Assembly: GCA_948466335.1 (NCBI GenBank)
Contig: CAOKAE010000015.1
Span: 1 to 39,399, forward strand
DNA length: 39,399 nucleotides
Direction of reading: 5' to 3'
Source of the DNA: an uncultured Coriobacteriia bacterium
Lineage (GTDB): Bacteria; Actinomycetota; Coriobacteriia; Coriobacteriales; QAMH01
The translations under genes were made by a program, and so were the position numbers. Of this stretch, positions 8,734 to 16,906 are shown piece by piece. Numbering within the stretch: the first letter of the stretch is position 1; the number at the start of each line of letters is the position of its first letter. A model generated the notes under the pieces. It had not been told where the DNA came from and ran no database searches. It worked only from the letters and a program-made list of their open reading frames with translations.

Positions 8734-8811
8734 TTCGTTGGTGAATAAAATCAGCATGCTTAGCTGTTCGAGATGCCCTTAAAAGGGCCTGTCCTGCGCC
8801 GGTGAAAAGAT

Positions 8812-9405
8812 CTATTTTCGTGTACCACCGAAAAAGTAAGCGAACGAGGTGTCTGCCAGCATATCGATGGTGAAAGTGTCTTGCCAGTCGAGGGCCGCTT
8901 CGCGTGCCGGGAGCAAGTCGCTCGTCACGTCGTGGGGCACGGACGAATGATGGGCGTTGAGGGTATCGCGACCCATGCCGTGGGCGACGAGAAAGCGGCC
9001 CCGGGGTTTCAGCAGTGACGCCGTGGCGGCTACGAGCGCTGCCTTGTCGAGGATGTGCGGATAGGCGTTGTAGATGACGACGGCATCGAAGGGCTCGTCG
9101 TTCGTGTAGTCGAGGATATCGCGACATTCAAAGCGCAGACGTTCTGCCGGCACGTCGGCGAAGGTCTCGCGGGCGCAGGCGAGCATCTTTTCCGAGAGGT
9201 CGAGCGCGACGATGGATGAGGCATCCAATTCGAGATAGGCGCGCTCCATGATGCCCGTGCCACAGCCGACATCGAGCACGCGCGAGCCTTCATGCACACC
9301 GGCAAGCTGGGCGACCATGAGGTGCTTTGCGCTCGCCGGCTCGGCCTGCTCGTTCCACGTGTCGGCTCGTTCATCGAAGTACGCGCCAATCTTTCCAATG
9401 CTCAT
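8812..9405 (-). CDS. Class I SAM-dependent methyltransferase
   Basis: A 197-residue Rossmann-fold methyltransferase. Motif I VLDVGCGTG binds S-adenosylmethionine, an acidic residue ending the second strand (IVALDLS) holds the ribose, and motif IV is FDAVVIYNAYPHI. ATG 9405 is chosen because AAAGGGGC precedes it and the family start (GKIGAYFDERADTWNE) follows; the longer upstream reading frame is the shadow of the ABC gene. It lies 47 bp after the ATPase gene on the same strand, so it looks like the last gene of the importer operon. It may modify the imported chelate or a metallophore, but the methyl acceptor cannot be deduced. Confidence 0.87.
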   Translation of the reverse strand: MSIGKIGAYFDERADTWNEQAEPASAKHLMVAQLAGVHEGSRVLDVGCGTGIMERAYLELDASSIVALDLSEKMLACARETFADVPAERLRFECRDILDYTNDEPFDAVVIYNAYPHILDKAALVAATASLLKPRGRFLVAHGMGRDTLNAHHSSVPHDVTSDLLPAREAALDWQDTFTIDMLADTSFAYFFGGTRK

Positions 9406-9452
9406 GGGATGCCCCTTTCTATCTAATCGCGATGTGACGTCTCTTCGCATTT

Positions 9453-10220
9453 TTATCCAGTCGGTACCACGAGGAAGCCATTCTCGTAGGGCACCAGGTC
9501 CACGGACATGCCGTAGACGTCCTCGATCGTCTCCCTGGTCATCACCTCGGAGCCGCCGCTTGCCCGAACCTTGCCATCCTTGAGCAGGCAGAAGCGGTCG
9601 CAATAGCGCAGGGCGAGGTTGAGGTCGTGCATGACGGCGGCGCAGGCGATGTTTTGCTCATGGGCCGCCTGCCTCACGAGATGCATGACCTCGACCTGGT
9701 TGGCCATGTCGAGGTTGTTCGTGGGCTCGTCGAGCAGAAGCACGTCGGTCTCCTGCACGAGCGCGCGGCCGATGACGACCTTCTGGTGCTCGCCGCCCGA
9801 AAGCTCGTCGATGTAGCGCAGCGCGAGCGGGCCCAGGCCCAGTTCGTCGATGACGCGGTCGACGATGGCGAAGTCCTCGTCACGCGGCGCGGCCTGGATG
9901 TAGGGTTTGCGGCCGAGTAGGAGCGCGTCGTAGACGGTAACGCCGTGGGCGTGGGAGTGCTGGGCGACGAGTGCGATCTTACGCGCTCTCTCATCGCGCG
10001 TGTATGTGGTGATGTCCTCGCCAGACAGCGTGACTGTGCCGCGCTGGGGGCGGATGATGTCGTCGAGGCAGGAGAGCAGCGTCGACTTGCCGCAGCCGTT
10101 GACGCCCAGAATCGCGAGGAAGGAGCCGGGCACGATCTGGGCGCTTACCTTCTCGAGGACCTGGCCAGCTCCGGGGTACGCGTACGCGATGTCGCGGGCT
10201 TCGAGCATGGCGTCGTTCAT
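9453..10220 (-). CDS. ABC transporter ATP-binding protein (iron-siderophore/cobalamin type)
   Basis: A 255-residue FecE/BtuD-type ATPase. Walker A is GVNGCGKST, the Q-loop lies in ALVAQHSHAH, the signature is LSGGEHQKV, Walker B is VLLLDEPTNNLD and the switch histidine is in VMHDLNLALRY. The pattern LGRKPYI after the Q-loop is typical of ATPases that pair with FecCD-type permeases. The start overlaps the permease stop by 4 bp (10217-10220), with GAGGAG just upstream. It energises uptake of the ligand delivered by the lipoprotein encoded at 11342-12433. Confidence 0.93.
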   Translation of the reverse strand: MNDAMLEARDIAYAYPGAGQVLEKVSAQIVPGSFLAILGVNGCGKSTLLSCLDDIIRPQRGTVTLSGEDITTYTRDERARKIALVAQHSHAHGVTVYDALLLGRKPYIQAAPRDEDFAIVDRVIDELGLGPLALRYIDELSGGEHQKVVIGRALVQETDVLLLDEPTNNLDMANQVEVMHLVRQAAHEQNIACAAVMHDLNLALRYCDRFCLLKDGKVRASGGSEVMTRETIEDVYGMSVDLVPYENGFLVVPTG

Positions 10221-11311
10221 CGATGGGCTCCTCTCATGAGGAGGTACAGGAATAGCGGCGCGCCGACGAACGAGGTGATGGCGCTGATGGGGAGCACGAC
10301 GCCGACGATTGCCATGCGCGCGATGATGTCGGAGAGCAGCAGGATGCCCGCACCCGCGAGTGCCGAGGCAGGCAGCAGGTAGCGATAGTCGTTGCCGATG
10401 AAGCGACGCATGATGTGTGGCGCGACCAGGCCAATGAAGTTGATGGTGCCGCAAAAGGCGATGACCGAGGATGCGGCGAAGGCGCCGACGATCATGCCGA
10501 GCATGCGCGTGCGCTTCACGTTGAGGCCCAACCCGTGTGCCGTGCCCTCGCCCGATTCCATCGCATTGTAGTTCCAGCGATTGCAGTAGAAGAAGACGAG
10601 GGCGGCTGTCGCGATGACCGCCATGATGACGATTTCGCGATAGGAGGCACGCCCCAGGTCGCCGAAGGTCCAGAAGACGACGGCGGCAACCTGCGTGTCC
10701 TGCGCGAAGTACTGGATGAGCGCCGTCGCGCCCGTGAACAGTGCGGAGAGCGCCACGCCAGCGAGCACGATGCTCTCGGGTGTCATGTCGCGGAAGCGCG
10801 AGAGCGCGAGTATGGCGAGGGTCGAGGCAATCGCGCCGAGGAAGGCGCAGAGCACGGTGAGGTAGGGATTGCTCGCGCCAAGTCCCTCGTATGCCGCAGC
10901 TGACGAACCCACTCCCAGGACGATGATGGCGATGGAGGCGCCAAATGCAGCGCCCTGGGAGATGCCGAGCGTGCTCGCAGAAGCGAGGGGGTTGCGTAAC
11001 ACGCTCTGGAACGCACAGCCCGCGAGGGCCAATGCGATGCCGCCTATGATGGCCGTGAGTATGCGTGGCATGCGCAGGTTCCAAACGACGATGAGGTCAT
11101 GCTCGCTTCCCTGTCCGAAGAGCGCGGCGATGACATCGAGCGGAGAGAGGCTTGCCGTGCCCAGCATGATCGAGATGACGACGAGGGCCAGGATCACGAG
11201 GGCGAGCGCGCAGATGACGAGGCGCTTGTACCTCGTGTAGCCACGATACTGGTCGCGATAGGAGGCCGGCGCATGGGCGGCATGCGCTGTCCTCAGGTCC
11301 TCGGGATTCAT
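10217..11311 (-). CDS. FecCD-family ABC transporter permease
   Basis: A 364-residue permease. The N-terminal cytoplasmic stretch (about 30 residues) is followed by about ten hydrophobic helices, with family hallmarks RMPRILTAIIGGIALALAG, FQSVLRNPLASASTLGISQGA and LVAPHIMRRFIG. It forms the homodimeric channel of a BtuCD/FhuB-like importer. ATG 11311 has a purine-rich GAGGTAGAGG directly ahead. It is the middle gene of binding protein, permease and ATPase, separated from the binding protein by 30 bp. The substrate class (ferric siderophore, haem or corrinoid) is not resolved. Confidence 0.93.
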   Translation of the reverse strand: MNPEDLRTAHAAHAPASYRDQYRGYTRYKRLVICALALVILALVVISIMLGTASLSPLDVIAALFGQGSEHDLIVVWNLRMPRILTAIIGGIALALAGCAFQSVLRNPLASASTLGISQGAAFGASIAIIVLGVGSSAAAYEGLGASNPYLTVLCAFLGAIASTLAILALSRFRDMTPESIVLAGVALSALFTGATALIQYFAQDTQVAAVVFWTFGDLGRASYREIVIMAVIATAALVFFYCNRWNYNAMESGEGTAHGLGLNVKRTRMLGMIVGAFAASSVIAFCGTINFIGLVAPHIMRRFIGNDYRYLLPASALAGAGILLLSDIIARMAIVGVVLPISAITSFVGAPLFLYLLMRGAHR

Positions 11312-11341
11312 CCTCTACCTCGTCCTCATCTGCGATTGCGC

Positions 11342-12433
11342 CTAGAAGCTGAGCTTGTCGAAGACGAGACCCTTGGCCTTGAGCTGGTCGTAGCAATCCA
11401 CGCCGAGCATGACCTGGAGAATCTCGCGGTACGTGTTCTCGAGGTCGACATCGGCGAAGGCCTCGGGGTACACGGTCGCCCCGTCGAAGTATGCGTCGCA
11501 GATGGCGATCTCGATGTTCGTGCCGTTCATGTTGTAGGAAGGCTGGGTATAGATATTGCCCGTCTGGAACGCCTTGAGGCCATTGAAGAACGCCTGGTTA
11601 TCGGCGTAATCCTTCCTCATGAGCTCCATGTTGCTTGCGTTGAGGAACATGAAGTCCGGGTTCCACTCGCCAAGCTGCTCGAGTGTGACCTCGACGGAGC
11701 CAGACGATGCCGCGCTGTCGGCGACGTTGTCGATGTGCACGGCCTCGAACGGCGGATACTGGGCGTAAGTGCCCCCGAAGCTCTTGGCGCCCTTGTAGTT
11801 CACGGCGCCGGCATAGCAGCTCGGCTTGTCGTCATCGGGGATGGTCGCCGTGCGGCTGTCGAGGTCGGCTTGCCAGCCGTTCATCTTGTCGATGACCTCC
11901 ATGGCGTGCTCGCTCGTGTCGAGTACGTCGCCAACGACCTGGATGGACTCGAAGACGTCCTTCGTGAAGATCTGGTCCTGGTAGCTGATGCCGATGACGG
12001 GAATCTTGATTTGGTTCTGGAGCTCGTCGCATTCCTGGGCCGAGCGGCTCGAGATGATGACGTCGGGCTTGAGCTCGAGCAGCGCTTCGCCATCAACGCT
12101 CGTTTCCATGAGGTGATTGCCGTTGGAGGTCGTGGGAAGCTCGGCGAGGAGCTGCTCGGCGGCAATGGTGTAGGGGCGGGCTGTCGAAGCGGGCTTGTCC
12201 ATCTCGGTCACGGCGATGAGCTTGTCGGCACCGCCTGCATAGACGACGAAGCGCGCGGCGCTTCCGACCGTCGCACAGGTCTCGACATTGGCGGGAATGG
12301 TCACGGAGCGGCCGTAAACGTCGGTCACGGTGCGCGTCTCGGCGCCCGATGAGCTGCCAGTCGAGCAGCCCGCAAGCGCGAAGACCAGAACGATTGTGGT
12401 GGCCAGGGCGATGAATGGCTTTGCGAATCTCAT
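11342..12433 (-). CDS. ABC transporter substrate-binding lipoprotein (FecB/BtuF type)
   Basis: A 363-residue lipoprotein with a signal peptide and lipobox LAG-Cys23, followed by a Ser/Gly linker. The mature part opens with VTDVYGRSVTIPANVE, the usual start of class III binding proteins, and ALLELKPDVIISS is the conserved segment after the first lobe. These proteins clamp metal chelates between two rigid lobes. The start is preceded by GAGAGGAGC. The gene heads the four-gene operon, and the 12434-12605 region with its tandem dyads probably holds its control elements. I found no cobalamin riboswitch core there, which weakly favours an iron- or metal-chelate substrate. Confidence 0.9.
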   Translation of the reverse strand: MRFAKPFIALATTIVLVFALAGCSTGSSSGAETRTVTDVYGRSVTIPANVETCATVGSAARFVVYAGGADKLIAVTEMDKPASTARPYTIAAEQLLAELPTTSNGNHLMETSVDGEALLELKPDVIISSRSAQECDELQNQIKIPVIGISYQDQIFTKDVFESIQVVGDVLDTSEHAMEVIDKMNGWQADLDSRTATIPDDDKPSCYAGAVNYKGAKSFGGTYAQYPPFEAVHIDNVADSAASSGSVEVTLEQLGEWNPDFMFLNASNMELMRKDYADNQAFFNGLKAFQTGNIYTQPSYNMNGTNIEIAICDAYFDGATVYPEAFADVDLENTYREILQVMLGVDCYDQLKAKGLVFDKLSF

Positions 12434-12496
12434 AGAGGGCTCCTCTCAGTCTCGACTATGAGGATGTCCACGATAGAGCAATACCGAGGCGATGAT

Positions 12497-12561
12497 GTTA
12501 CGAATTCCTCATTCGGCACACTTTGAGGGATAAACGGTGTTACGTATTCGCGATGCGTCAC
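12497..12561. promoter_or_regulatory. Two tandem imperfect dyads, 42 bp apart, in the ABC importer promoter region
   Basis: 12497-12519 and 12539-12561 share the pattern GTTACGWAT, 5 bp, then ATKCGKCAC, each an imperfect inverted repeat (GTnACGnAT against ATnCGTnAC in the second). The similarity continues into the flanking bases. The 42-bp period is four helical turns, so both would face the same side of DNA. They probably bind a regulator of the metal importer; no known box (Fur, DtxR, NikR) was recognised. Confidence 0.5.
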
Positions 12562-12605
12562 ATTATGGGGCAAAAGCTCGTCACCGGACTTTTGTATCAT
12601 TGCTC

Positions 12606-12655
12606 GTTCAATTATGAAAACATATGATTGAAATTGAACACCTATTTGGTATCAT
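12606..12655 (+). promoter_or_regulatory. Promoter and operator of the choline kinase fusion gene
   Basis: A -35 TTGAAA (12628-12633) and -10 TATCAT (12650-12655) are spaced by 16 bp. An inverted repeat GTTCAATT (12606-12613) / AATTGAAC (12632-12639) overlaps the -35 box, a typical repressor position. The downstream gene product carries its own N-terminal helix-turn-helix, so autoregulation is possible. Confidence 0.5.
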
Positions 12656-12705
12656 CTCTAGTCATTGACCAAGACGACCTGTCATGAGTGCGGGAGAGGC
12701 ATACC

Positions 12706-14526
12706 ATGGCCGACGATACGAACAGCGCAGGCGAGCTGACGCGAAACCAGTTTTCCGTTCTGCAAAGCCTCGTGCGAGAACCGCAACTTCCACAGCGTTC
12801 CATTGCCGAGCGTACGGGCCTGTCGGTGGGTACGGTGAACGCCGCGATACGGCAGTTGCTCGACCGCGGCGACTTGGAAAAGGCCGGCTCGGGCGCCTTG
12901 CGGCCAACGGAACAGGGCGAGCGTTCGCTCGATCCGTATCGGGTTGACAACGCGATCATCCTGGCAGCGGGTCTTTCCACGCGATTTGCGCCCATTTCCT
13001 ACGAGAAGCCCAAGGGGCTTCTGCGCGTACGCGACGAGGTGCTCATCGAGCGCCAGATTCGCCAGCTCAAGGAGGCGGGCATCGATGACATCACCATCGT
13101 CGTGGGATACAAGAAGGAGTACTTCTTCTACCTGGAGGAGCTCTTCGACGTGCGCATCGTCGTGAACGAGCATTACGCGAAGCGAAACAACCATTCCTCG
13201 CTCATGGCCGTGCTTGACAGGCTCAGGCGTACCTACGTTTGTTCCTCGGATAATTACTTCGTCGAGAATCCCTTCGAGTCCCATGTCTACGAGGCCTACT
13301 ACGCCACACAGCATGTGCAGGACGCGACGGACGAGTGGTGTGTGCAACTGGGCAGCAGGAACCGCATCGTGGGCGTGACCATCGGCGGGGCGGATTCGCA
13401 GATTATGCTCGGACACGTCTTCTTCGACGAGGCATTTTCCGAGCTCATGGCCCAGATCATTCGTGACGAATGGGACCTGCCCGCAACGAAGGGCAAGCTC
13501 TGGGAGACCCTGTTCGTCGACCATATCGACGAGATGCGCATGGTCGCGCGTCCCTATCCGGCCGACATGATTCACGAGTTTGACGCTCTCGATGACCTGC
13601 GCGAATTCGATCCGCATTTCATAGAGAACGTGGATTCGCTTGCGTTCGACAACATCGTGGCCGCGCTCGGCTGCAGCAAGACGGACATTTGCGATGTGTA
13701 TCCGCTCAAGCAGGGCCTGACGAACTTGTCATGCCACGTGCGTGTTGGCGATGCCGAATACGTGTACCGGCATCCCGGCGTAGGGACGGAGAATCTCATC
13801 GATCGCGATGCCGAGCTTGCGGGCTTGCAGATTGCCCATGACCTGGGCCTCGATAACACCTTCATCACCGGCGATCCGCAAACGGGCTGGAAGATCTCGC
13901 ATTTCGTGGCGGATTGCACACAGCTTGACCCGCATGATGCCGCACAGACCAAGCGCGCCATGCAGATGGCACGTGCCTTGCACGAGTCGGGCGCGACGCT
14001 CGAGCGCGAGTTCGATTTCTATGCGGAGTCCAAACGCTACGAAGCCCTGCTGCGCGAGCGCGAGGGTATCATCGACGTTCCGGGTTTTGACGAGATGGCC
14101 GCCCGCATGGGGCGCCTGCACGAGTTCGTCGAGGCCGACGAGACGTTTAGCTGCCTGTGTCACAACGACTTCTTCTACCTGAACTTCCTCGTGGGTGCAG
14201 ATGACGCAATCTCGCTCATCGACTGGGAGTATGCGGGCATGTCGGATTACGCGAGCGACTTCGGCACGTACACCGTGTGCTGCGAGCTCTCGCCCGAGGA
14301 GGCCGAAGCGGCGCTCGCCTGCTACTTTGACCGAGAGCCCAGTTTCGAGGAGCTGCGTCACAACTTCGCGTACGTGGCGCTTGCCGGATGGTGCTGGTAC
14401 GTCTGGTCGCTCATGAAGGAAGCCGAGGGCGATGTCGTGGGCGAATGGCTCTACATCTACTACCGCTACGCAAAGAAGTACTTGAACATGGTTCTGCCGT
14501 GGTACGAGCAAGGCGAACGCGTCTAG
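12706..14526 (+). CDS. HTH–phosphocholine cytidylyltransferase–choline kinase fusion (LicC-LicA-like)
   Basis: A 606-residue three-part protein. Residues about 14-75 are a winged helix-turn-helix (RSIAERTGLSVGTVNAAIRQ). About 82-310 is a nucleotidyltransferase with LAAGLSTRF (86-94) and KPKGLL (101-106), as in LicC, which makes CDP-choline. About 320-606 is a choline kinase-like domain with Brenner motif HNDFFYLN (His486, Asp488, Asn493) and metal-binding DWEYA (Asp506). ATG 12706 with GGGAGAGG upstream is preferred to a GTG at 12688. The LicB-like permease gene follows by 22 bp. Together they would import and activate choline for phosphocholine decoration of surface polymers. No LicD transferase is in this window. 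Substrate choice (choline against ethanolamine or another amino alcohol) is inferred. Confidence 0.87.
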   Translation: MADDTNSAGELTRNQFSVLQSLVREPQLPQRSIAERTGLSVGTVNAAIRQLLDRGDLEKAGSGALRPTEQGERSLDPYRVDNAIILAAGLSTRFAPISYEKPKGLLRVRDEVLIERQIRQLKEAGIDDITIVVGYKKEYFFYLEELFDVRIVVNEHYAKRNNHSSLMAVLDRLRRTYVCSSDNYFVENPFESHVYEAYYATQHVQDATDEWCVQLGSRNRIVGVTIGGADSQIMLGHVFFDEAFSELMAQIIRDEWDLPATKGKLWETLFVDHIDEMRMVARPYPADMIHEFDALDDLREFDPHFIENVDSLAFDNIVAALGCSKTDICDVYPLKQGLTNLSCHVRVGDAEYVYRHPGVGTENLIDRDAELAGLQIAHDLGLDNTFITGDPQTGWKISHFVADCTQLDPHDAAQTKRAMQMARALHESGATLEREFDFYAESKRYEALLREREGIIDVPGFDEMAARMGRLHEFVEADETFSCLCHNDFFYLNFLVGADDAISLIDWEYAGMSDYASDFGTYTVCCELSPEEAEAALACYFDREPSFEELRHNFAYVALAGWCWYVWSLMKEAEGDVVGEWLYIYYRYAKKYLNMVLPWYEQGERV

Positions 14527-14548
14527 GCGCTGAGATTGGGGAACAGGC

Positions 14549-15526
14549 ATGGGAGCTTTCAACAAGGTGAAGTATGGTCTGAGCAGTGGCGTGCTCTGGG
14601 GTCTCGACACGGTCATTCTCGGTATTGCGCTCACGATGTCGCCATACATCGGCACGCTCGAGGCATTCGCGTTTGCTGCGATTGCGTCATCGGCTCTGCA
14701 TGATATCTTCTGCGCAATCTGGCTCGCCATCTACATGGGCGTGCGAGGTCGCCTCAAGGATACGTGGACGGCACTGCGCACTCGCAGCGGCAAGGTGGTT
14801 ATCTTGGGTGCCCTGTTGGGCGGTCCCATTGGCATGACGGGCTACGTCATCGCCATCAACAACATTGGCGCAGGCTACACGGCTATCATCTCGGCTTTCT
14901 ATCCAGCCGTAGGTGCGATCCTCGCCTTCATCATCCTGAAGGAGCGCATGAGCGCAAAGCAGCTCATCGCATTTGCCTGTGCGCTTGCTGGCATCGTCGC
15001 CATGGGTGTGCTCTCGCTTACCGATGCCGAAACGGCGGGGGATCCCGTTCTAGGCCTCGTGGGCGCGGCCGCTTGCGTGCTCGGATGGGGAAGCGAGGCG
15101 GTGCTCTGCGGCTGGGGTATGCGTGACGATGCCGTTGATAACGAGACGGCGCTGCAGATTCGCGAGACGACGAGCGGGCTCGTCTACGCCATCGTTGTGC
15201 TACCCGCGTTTGGTGCCTGGGCCTTTACGGCAAGCGCCATTCCCTCCATGGCAACGGGCGTCGTGGCTCTGGCCGCGTTGGCGGGTACCGCGTCGTATCT
15301 GTTCTATTACAAGTCCATCAGCTCGCCGTTGGGAGCCGCGAAGTCCATGGCGCTCAACATCAGCTACTCGGCATGGGCGGTGCTCTTCGCGTTTGTCTTG
15401 CAGGGTACGGTGCCCACGGTGGCGTCGGTCGTGTGCTGCGTCGTCATCCTAGGTGGCACGATTCTCGCGGCAAGCGATTGGAACGAGCTCTTCGCGCGTG
15501 GTGCTGGCCAAGTCGACGAGGCGTAA
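14549..15526 (+). CDS. licB: LicB-like EamA/DMT-superfamily permease (putative choline transporter)
   Basis: A 325-residue membrane protein with about ten hydrophobic helices in two EamA-type halves (first half ends around the segment AFIILKERMSAKQ, second half contains FYYKSISSPLGAAKSMALN). It resembles LicB of phosphocholine loci, which imports choline. The gene follows the kinase fusion by 22 bp, with GGGGAACAGG as RBS, so the two form one operon. The stop is followed by a structured repeat (15535-15636) and a terminator-like stem (15665-15696). General family is secure, the choline substrate rests on context. Confidence 0.8.
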   Translation: MGAFNKVKYGLSSGVLWGLDTVILGIALTMSPYIGTLEAFAFAAIASSALHDIFCAIWLAIYMGVRGRLKDTWTALRTRSGKVVILGALLGGPIGMTGYVIAINNIGAGYTAIISAFYPAVGAILAFIILKERMSAKQLIAFACALAGIVAMGVLSLTDAETAGDPVLGLVGAAACVLGWGSEAVLCGWGMRDDAVDNETALQIRETTSGLVYAIVVLPAFGAWAFTASAIPSMATGVVALAALAGTASYLFYYKSISSPLGAAKSMALNISYSAWAVLFAFVLQGTVPTVASVVCCVVILGGTILAASDWNELFARGAGQVDEA

Positions 15527-15534
15527 GGGGTGGA

Positions 15535-15636
15535 CGTCGGGCAGGCCGCCTCGCCTCGATGGTCGCTTCCCGACGGTCCACTTCGTGGTCCTTTCGGCTC
15601 GCTCCCTTAGACCTCGGCTCGACGACCTGCCCGACG
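15535..15636. repeat. Dispersed structured element, copy 1
   Basis: CGTCGGGCAGG (15535-15545) and CCTGCCCGACG (15626-15636) bracket a core (15554-15620) that matches the element at 22984-23084 at about 60 of 67 positions. The inner hairpin is CCAC-TTC-GTGG here and CCGC-TTC-GCGG in copy 2, a compensatory change that supports a conserved fold. There is no T-run after this copy. It lies directly after the licB-like gene. Confidence 0.75.
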
Positions 15637-15664
15637 CCAGGTTGTCTGATGGTGCACTTCCTAC

Positions 15665-15696
15665 TGTGACAGGTGCTTGGTGCCTGTTACATTTTT
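15665..15696 (+). terminator. Rho-independent terminator of the choline operon
   Basis: TGTGACAGG and CCTGTTACA (15665-15673, 15683-15691; one mismatch) enclose a 9-nt loop and are followed by TTTTT. It overlaps the stop codon of the convergent hydrolase gene. Confidence 0.7.
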
Positions 15697-16894
15697 AGCT
15701 TTCTGGCGCGAGCCTGTCGGCGATGTTGGTCACGGCGCTTGCTGCCGCGCCGAGCGTGCCGTGGGCGTTTTGCGAGAGCGCCTTGACGAAGGAGCGCGCC
15801 GCCGAAAGCAGGATGTCACGATCGGGTTTGTCGAGCTTGCGTGACGCCTCGAGAAGCAGGGACAGTCCCTTGGTGCCGCCCCGGAGGAAATCGACGGGGT
15901 TATGCGCGTGGGAGACCTCGATGGCCTCGAAGAACGCATCGACCATCTTCTCCCGCTCCGCATCATCGTATTCCGAGAGCCATGCGTGGAGCGTCCGGGC
16001 GGTCACCTGCGTTGATTCGGGAAGACCCGGCAGGCAGACGAAGTCGGTGAGCTCGTCGTTGACCTGCCAGGTGAACGCGCTGTGCTGCTCGAGGCCGGTG
16101 GCGTCACTCACTGCCACGTGCACGGGCGCATCGGAATCGAGCATGATCCCGACGAGCGATTCCTCGGGGACGACCTTCGTGAGCTTGCCTGCAAGCGGCC
16201 TGTAGTCCGCCTGCGTGAAGGTGCCCGCCTTGAAGCCGGGGCCATCCAGATTGTAGACGTGCGCGATGCGCTCCTGGATGCGCGGCATACAGCGCAGCGC
16301 CGCGTATTCGGCAAGGTTGCCGCCCTTGGAATGGCCCACCACGTAGAGGGGGCCGGGTAGGTGCTTTTGCGCGGCGACGGATTCGAGGTACTGCAGGGCC
16401 AGGTCTTGGGCGGGAACGGGCATGGTGAAGGCCATGTTGAAGTCCTCGCGCCATCCCACCCGCGAGGTGTCCGTCCCGCGAAACGAAACGCAGGTGAACA
16501 GGTCCTTGTAGACGAAGGTCATGGCGGCGAACTGCACCTGCCGCGACGCGTCGAAGACGTCCTGGTAATTGAGGGCGAGCATGGCGCGATAGCGTGGACT
16601 GGCGGCCACGCCGAAGAGCGCTTCCTTGGCCTTGTCCGGATCGAGCAGGCTTGCGAACATGGTCGCGAAATGCTCGGCGCGCAGCATGTCGATGAAGTGG
16701 ATGGGCGGCTGCGCATCGTGCCTGCCGAAGAGCGTGCGCAAACCCGCGCGCGGCCTCTTGCCGGGAAGGGGAGCCATGGTGTCCTTGGCGTGCACCATGG
16801 CGATCTGCGAGAGGGCCGTGGCATCGAGAACGCCAAAGGGGAGTTCTTCGAAGCTTGCGAACTGCTTTTCGAGAAAGTCTGTCATATACATCAT
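15695..16894 (-). CDS. Lipase-like alpha/beta hydrolase (Mbeg1/DUF2974-like)
   Basis: A 399-residue protein with a lipase-type FRGTDT segment (138-143) and the nucleophile elbow VVGHSKGGNLAEYAA with Ser189. The wording GHSKGGNLA is typical of the Mbeg1-like/DUF2974 family of predicted lipases and esterases. No signal peptide or membrane segment is seen, so it is probably cytosolic. The first ATG of a run (M-M-Y-M) at 16894 is used, with GAGG upstream. It follows the cation diffusion facilitator gene by 12 bp, suggesting co-transcription without a clear functional reason. Substrate unknown. Confidence 0.78.
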   Translation of the reverse strand: MMYMTDFLEKQFASFEELPFGVLDATALSQIAMVHAKDTMAPLPGKRPRAGLRTLFGRHDAQPPIHFIDMLRAEHFATMFASLLDPDKAKEALFGVAASPRYRAMLALNYQDVFDASRQVQFAAMTFVYKDLFTCVSFRGTDTSRVGWREDFNMAFTMPVPAQDLALQYLESVAAQKHLPGPLYVVGHSKGGNLAEYAALRCMPRIQERIAHVYNLDGPGFKAGTFTQADYRPLAGKLTKVVPEESLVGIMLDSDAPVHVAVSDATGLEQHSAFTWQVNDELTDFVCLPGLPESTQVTARTLHAWLSEYDDAEREKMVDAFFEAIEVSHAHNPVDFLRGGTKGLSLLLEASRKLDKPDRDILLSAARSFVKALSQNAHGTLGAAASAVTNIADRLAPES

Positions 16895-16906
16895 GATGGC
16901 CTCGTC

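Noticed and set aside
9406-9603. 66-codon N-terminal extension of the methyltransferase
   Set aside because: The extension overlaps the ABC ATPase gene in another frame and looks like shadow coding; ATG 9405 has an RBS and the family start.
10221-11084. N-terminal extension of the ABC ATPase to 543 codons
   Set aside because: It is the permease gene read in a wrong frame (Arg/His-rich, low complexity); ATG 10220 with GAGGAG and the 4-bp overlap is the normal start.
12434-12605. Cobalamin riboswitch before the FecBCD-type importer
   Set aside because: I looked for the conserved core on the minus strand and did not find it; the region instead holds two DNA dyads.
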